Assembly: GCA_910585065.1 (NCBI GenBank) | Contig: CAJUCG010000062.1 | Coordinates: 1 to 14,427 of the forward strand | Direction of reading: 5' to 3' | Source: an uncultured Lachnospiraceae bacterium | GTDB taxonomy: Bacteria > Bacillota > Clostridia > Lachnospirales > Lachnospiraceae | DNA: 14,427 nt | In this document: one piece after another, positions 13,843 to 14,427 of the stretch | Layout: every line of letters starts with the position of its first letter | How positions within the stretch are numbered: position 1 is the first letter of the stretch | The notes under the pieces: model-generated | Told to the model about the DNA's origin: nothing | Database searches by the model: none | The model's input: only the letters and a program-made list of their open reading frames with translations | Translations under genes and position numbers: made by a program

Positions 13843-14427
13843 ATGAGTGCAGTTTCCGCAGTATTCAGAAAAAAGAAACGCGCAAAGCCGAACCATTCTG
13901 CGGCAGGAAATTTCCTCAATATGCTGCTTTTGGTTTTGATGGGTGCTTTTATGGTGGTGCCCCTTGTACTCTCCATCAGCAACTCCTTAAAACCGCTTGA
14001 GGAACTCTTTGTATTCCCGCCAAGACTGTTGGTTCGCAACCCTACGGGGAAAAATTACCACGATGTCTTTGTATTGATGTCTGAGTCGTGGGTGCCGTTT
14101 TCCAGATACATATTCAACACAGTATTTATTACACTGACCGGTACGCTCGGTCATCTGATTATTGCCAGTATGTGTGCTTACGCACTTGCAAAACATAAAT
14201 TTCCAGGGAGAAACATGATCTTCGGCATTATCGTGACGGCGTTAATGTTCTCCGGTCAGGTAACGGCGATCCCGAACTACCTGATTATGAGCAAGATCGG
14301 CTGGCTCGACCACTATGTTGCCATTGTGGTTCCGGCACTGGCAAAACCGCTTGGACTCTTCCTGATGAAGCAGTTTATGGAACAGATTCCGGATACGCTC
14401 CTTGAGGCAGCACGTATCGACGGGGCA
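13843..14427 (+). CDS. Sugar ABC transporter permease, MalG type (partial, runs off window)
   Basis: The first 195 residues of the partner permease; the reading frame is still open at the window end and about 80-90 residues are probably missing. Visible features are a basic N-terminus (FRKKKRAKPN), a first helix at about 25-45, SISNSLKP (44-51), further helices at about 89-115, 124-147 and 156-172, then FLMKQFMEQIPDTLLEAARIDGA, which is the start of the MalG-type EAA loop (EAA at 188-190). The window stops inside that loop. ATG 13843 sits after GAAAGGTGGG. With the MalF-type protein it would form a heterodimeric channel. No ATPase gene is seen; in many Firmicutes a shared MsmX/MsmK-type ATPase serves such transporters. 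Confidence 0.93.
   Translation, partial: MSAVSAVFRKKKRAKPNHSAAGNFLNMLLLVLMGAFMVVPLVLSISNSLKPLEELFVFPPRLLVRNPTGKNYHDVFVLMSESWVPFSRYIFNTVFITLTGTLGHLIIASMCAYALAKHKFPGRNMIFGIIVTALMFSGQVTAIPNYLIMSKIGWLDHYVAIVVPALAKPLGLFLMKQFMEQIPDTLLEAARIDGA

Noticed and set aside
1..14427. Mobile elements, CRISPR arrays, tRNA genes or prophage.
   Set aside because: No transposase or integrase, no regularly spaced repeats and no tRNA-like cloverleaf were seen on reading both strands.

Overview
The window looks like chromosomal DNA of a Gram-positive anaerobic Firmicute, most likely a gut clostridium of the Lachnospiraceae. The reasons are strong AGGAGG-type ribosome binding sites, sigma-A promoters with 17-bp spacers, the rpsF-ssb-rpsR order, a lipoprotein glycosidase next to a MalFG-type sugar transporter, and FrhB/FdhB-family iron-sulfur flavoproteins of a kind common in anaerobes. 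This placement is inferred from gene content; there is no rRNA or other marker to confirm it.

Layout. (1) 2-829: the 3' end of carB (large subunit of carbamoyl-phosphate synthase). (2) 910-3374: a promoter, a stand-alone 2x[4Fe-4S] ferredoxin and two tandem, closely related FrhB/FdhB-type proteins that lack the ferredoxin domain such proteins usually carry. A 10-bp hairpin sits between the ferredoxin and the first FrhB gene. (3) 3387-4653: the rpsF-ssb-rpsR operon with its own promoter, a leader that can fold over the rpsF ribosome binding site, and a clear intrinsic terminator. (4) 4678-5736: promoter, hairpin-bearing leader and corA (Mg2+ channel). (5) 5737-7548, minus strand: an SDR reductase and an alpha/beta-hydrolase, probably one transcription unit from a promoter at 7520-7548; the hydrolase stop codon abuts the corA stop codon. 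(6) 7721-14427, plus strand: a carbohydrate-use operon running off the window.

The last operon is the most distinctive part. A near-consensus promoter and an 11-bp inverted repeat precede a lipoprotein with a GH43 catalytic domain. It resembles the exo-beta-1,3-galactanase type, with a Gln where the usual GH43 base would be. Next comes a 971-residue solute-binding protein with two carbohydrate-binding-like beta-sandwich repeats and a helical segment fused ahead of the binding domain, then two sugar ABC permeases. No ATPase is seen. The likely scheme is that the anchored enzyme releases sugars from a beta-galactan or similar plant glycan at the cell surface, the fusion protein captures glycan or product, and the permeases import it with an ATPase encoded elsewhere. 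The substrate is an inference from family resemblance.

No tRNA, rRNA, CRISPR array, transposase or phage gene was seen. Short perfect hairpins recur in the untranslated segments (1211-1237, 3445-3463, 4732-4750, 7770-7798) and are listed separately.
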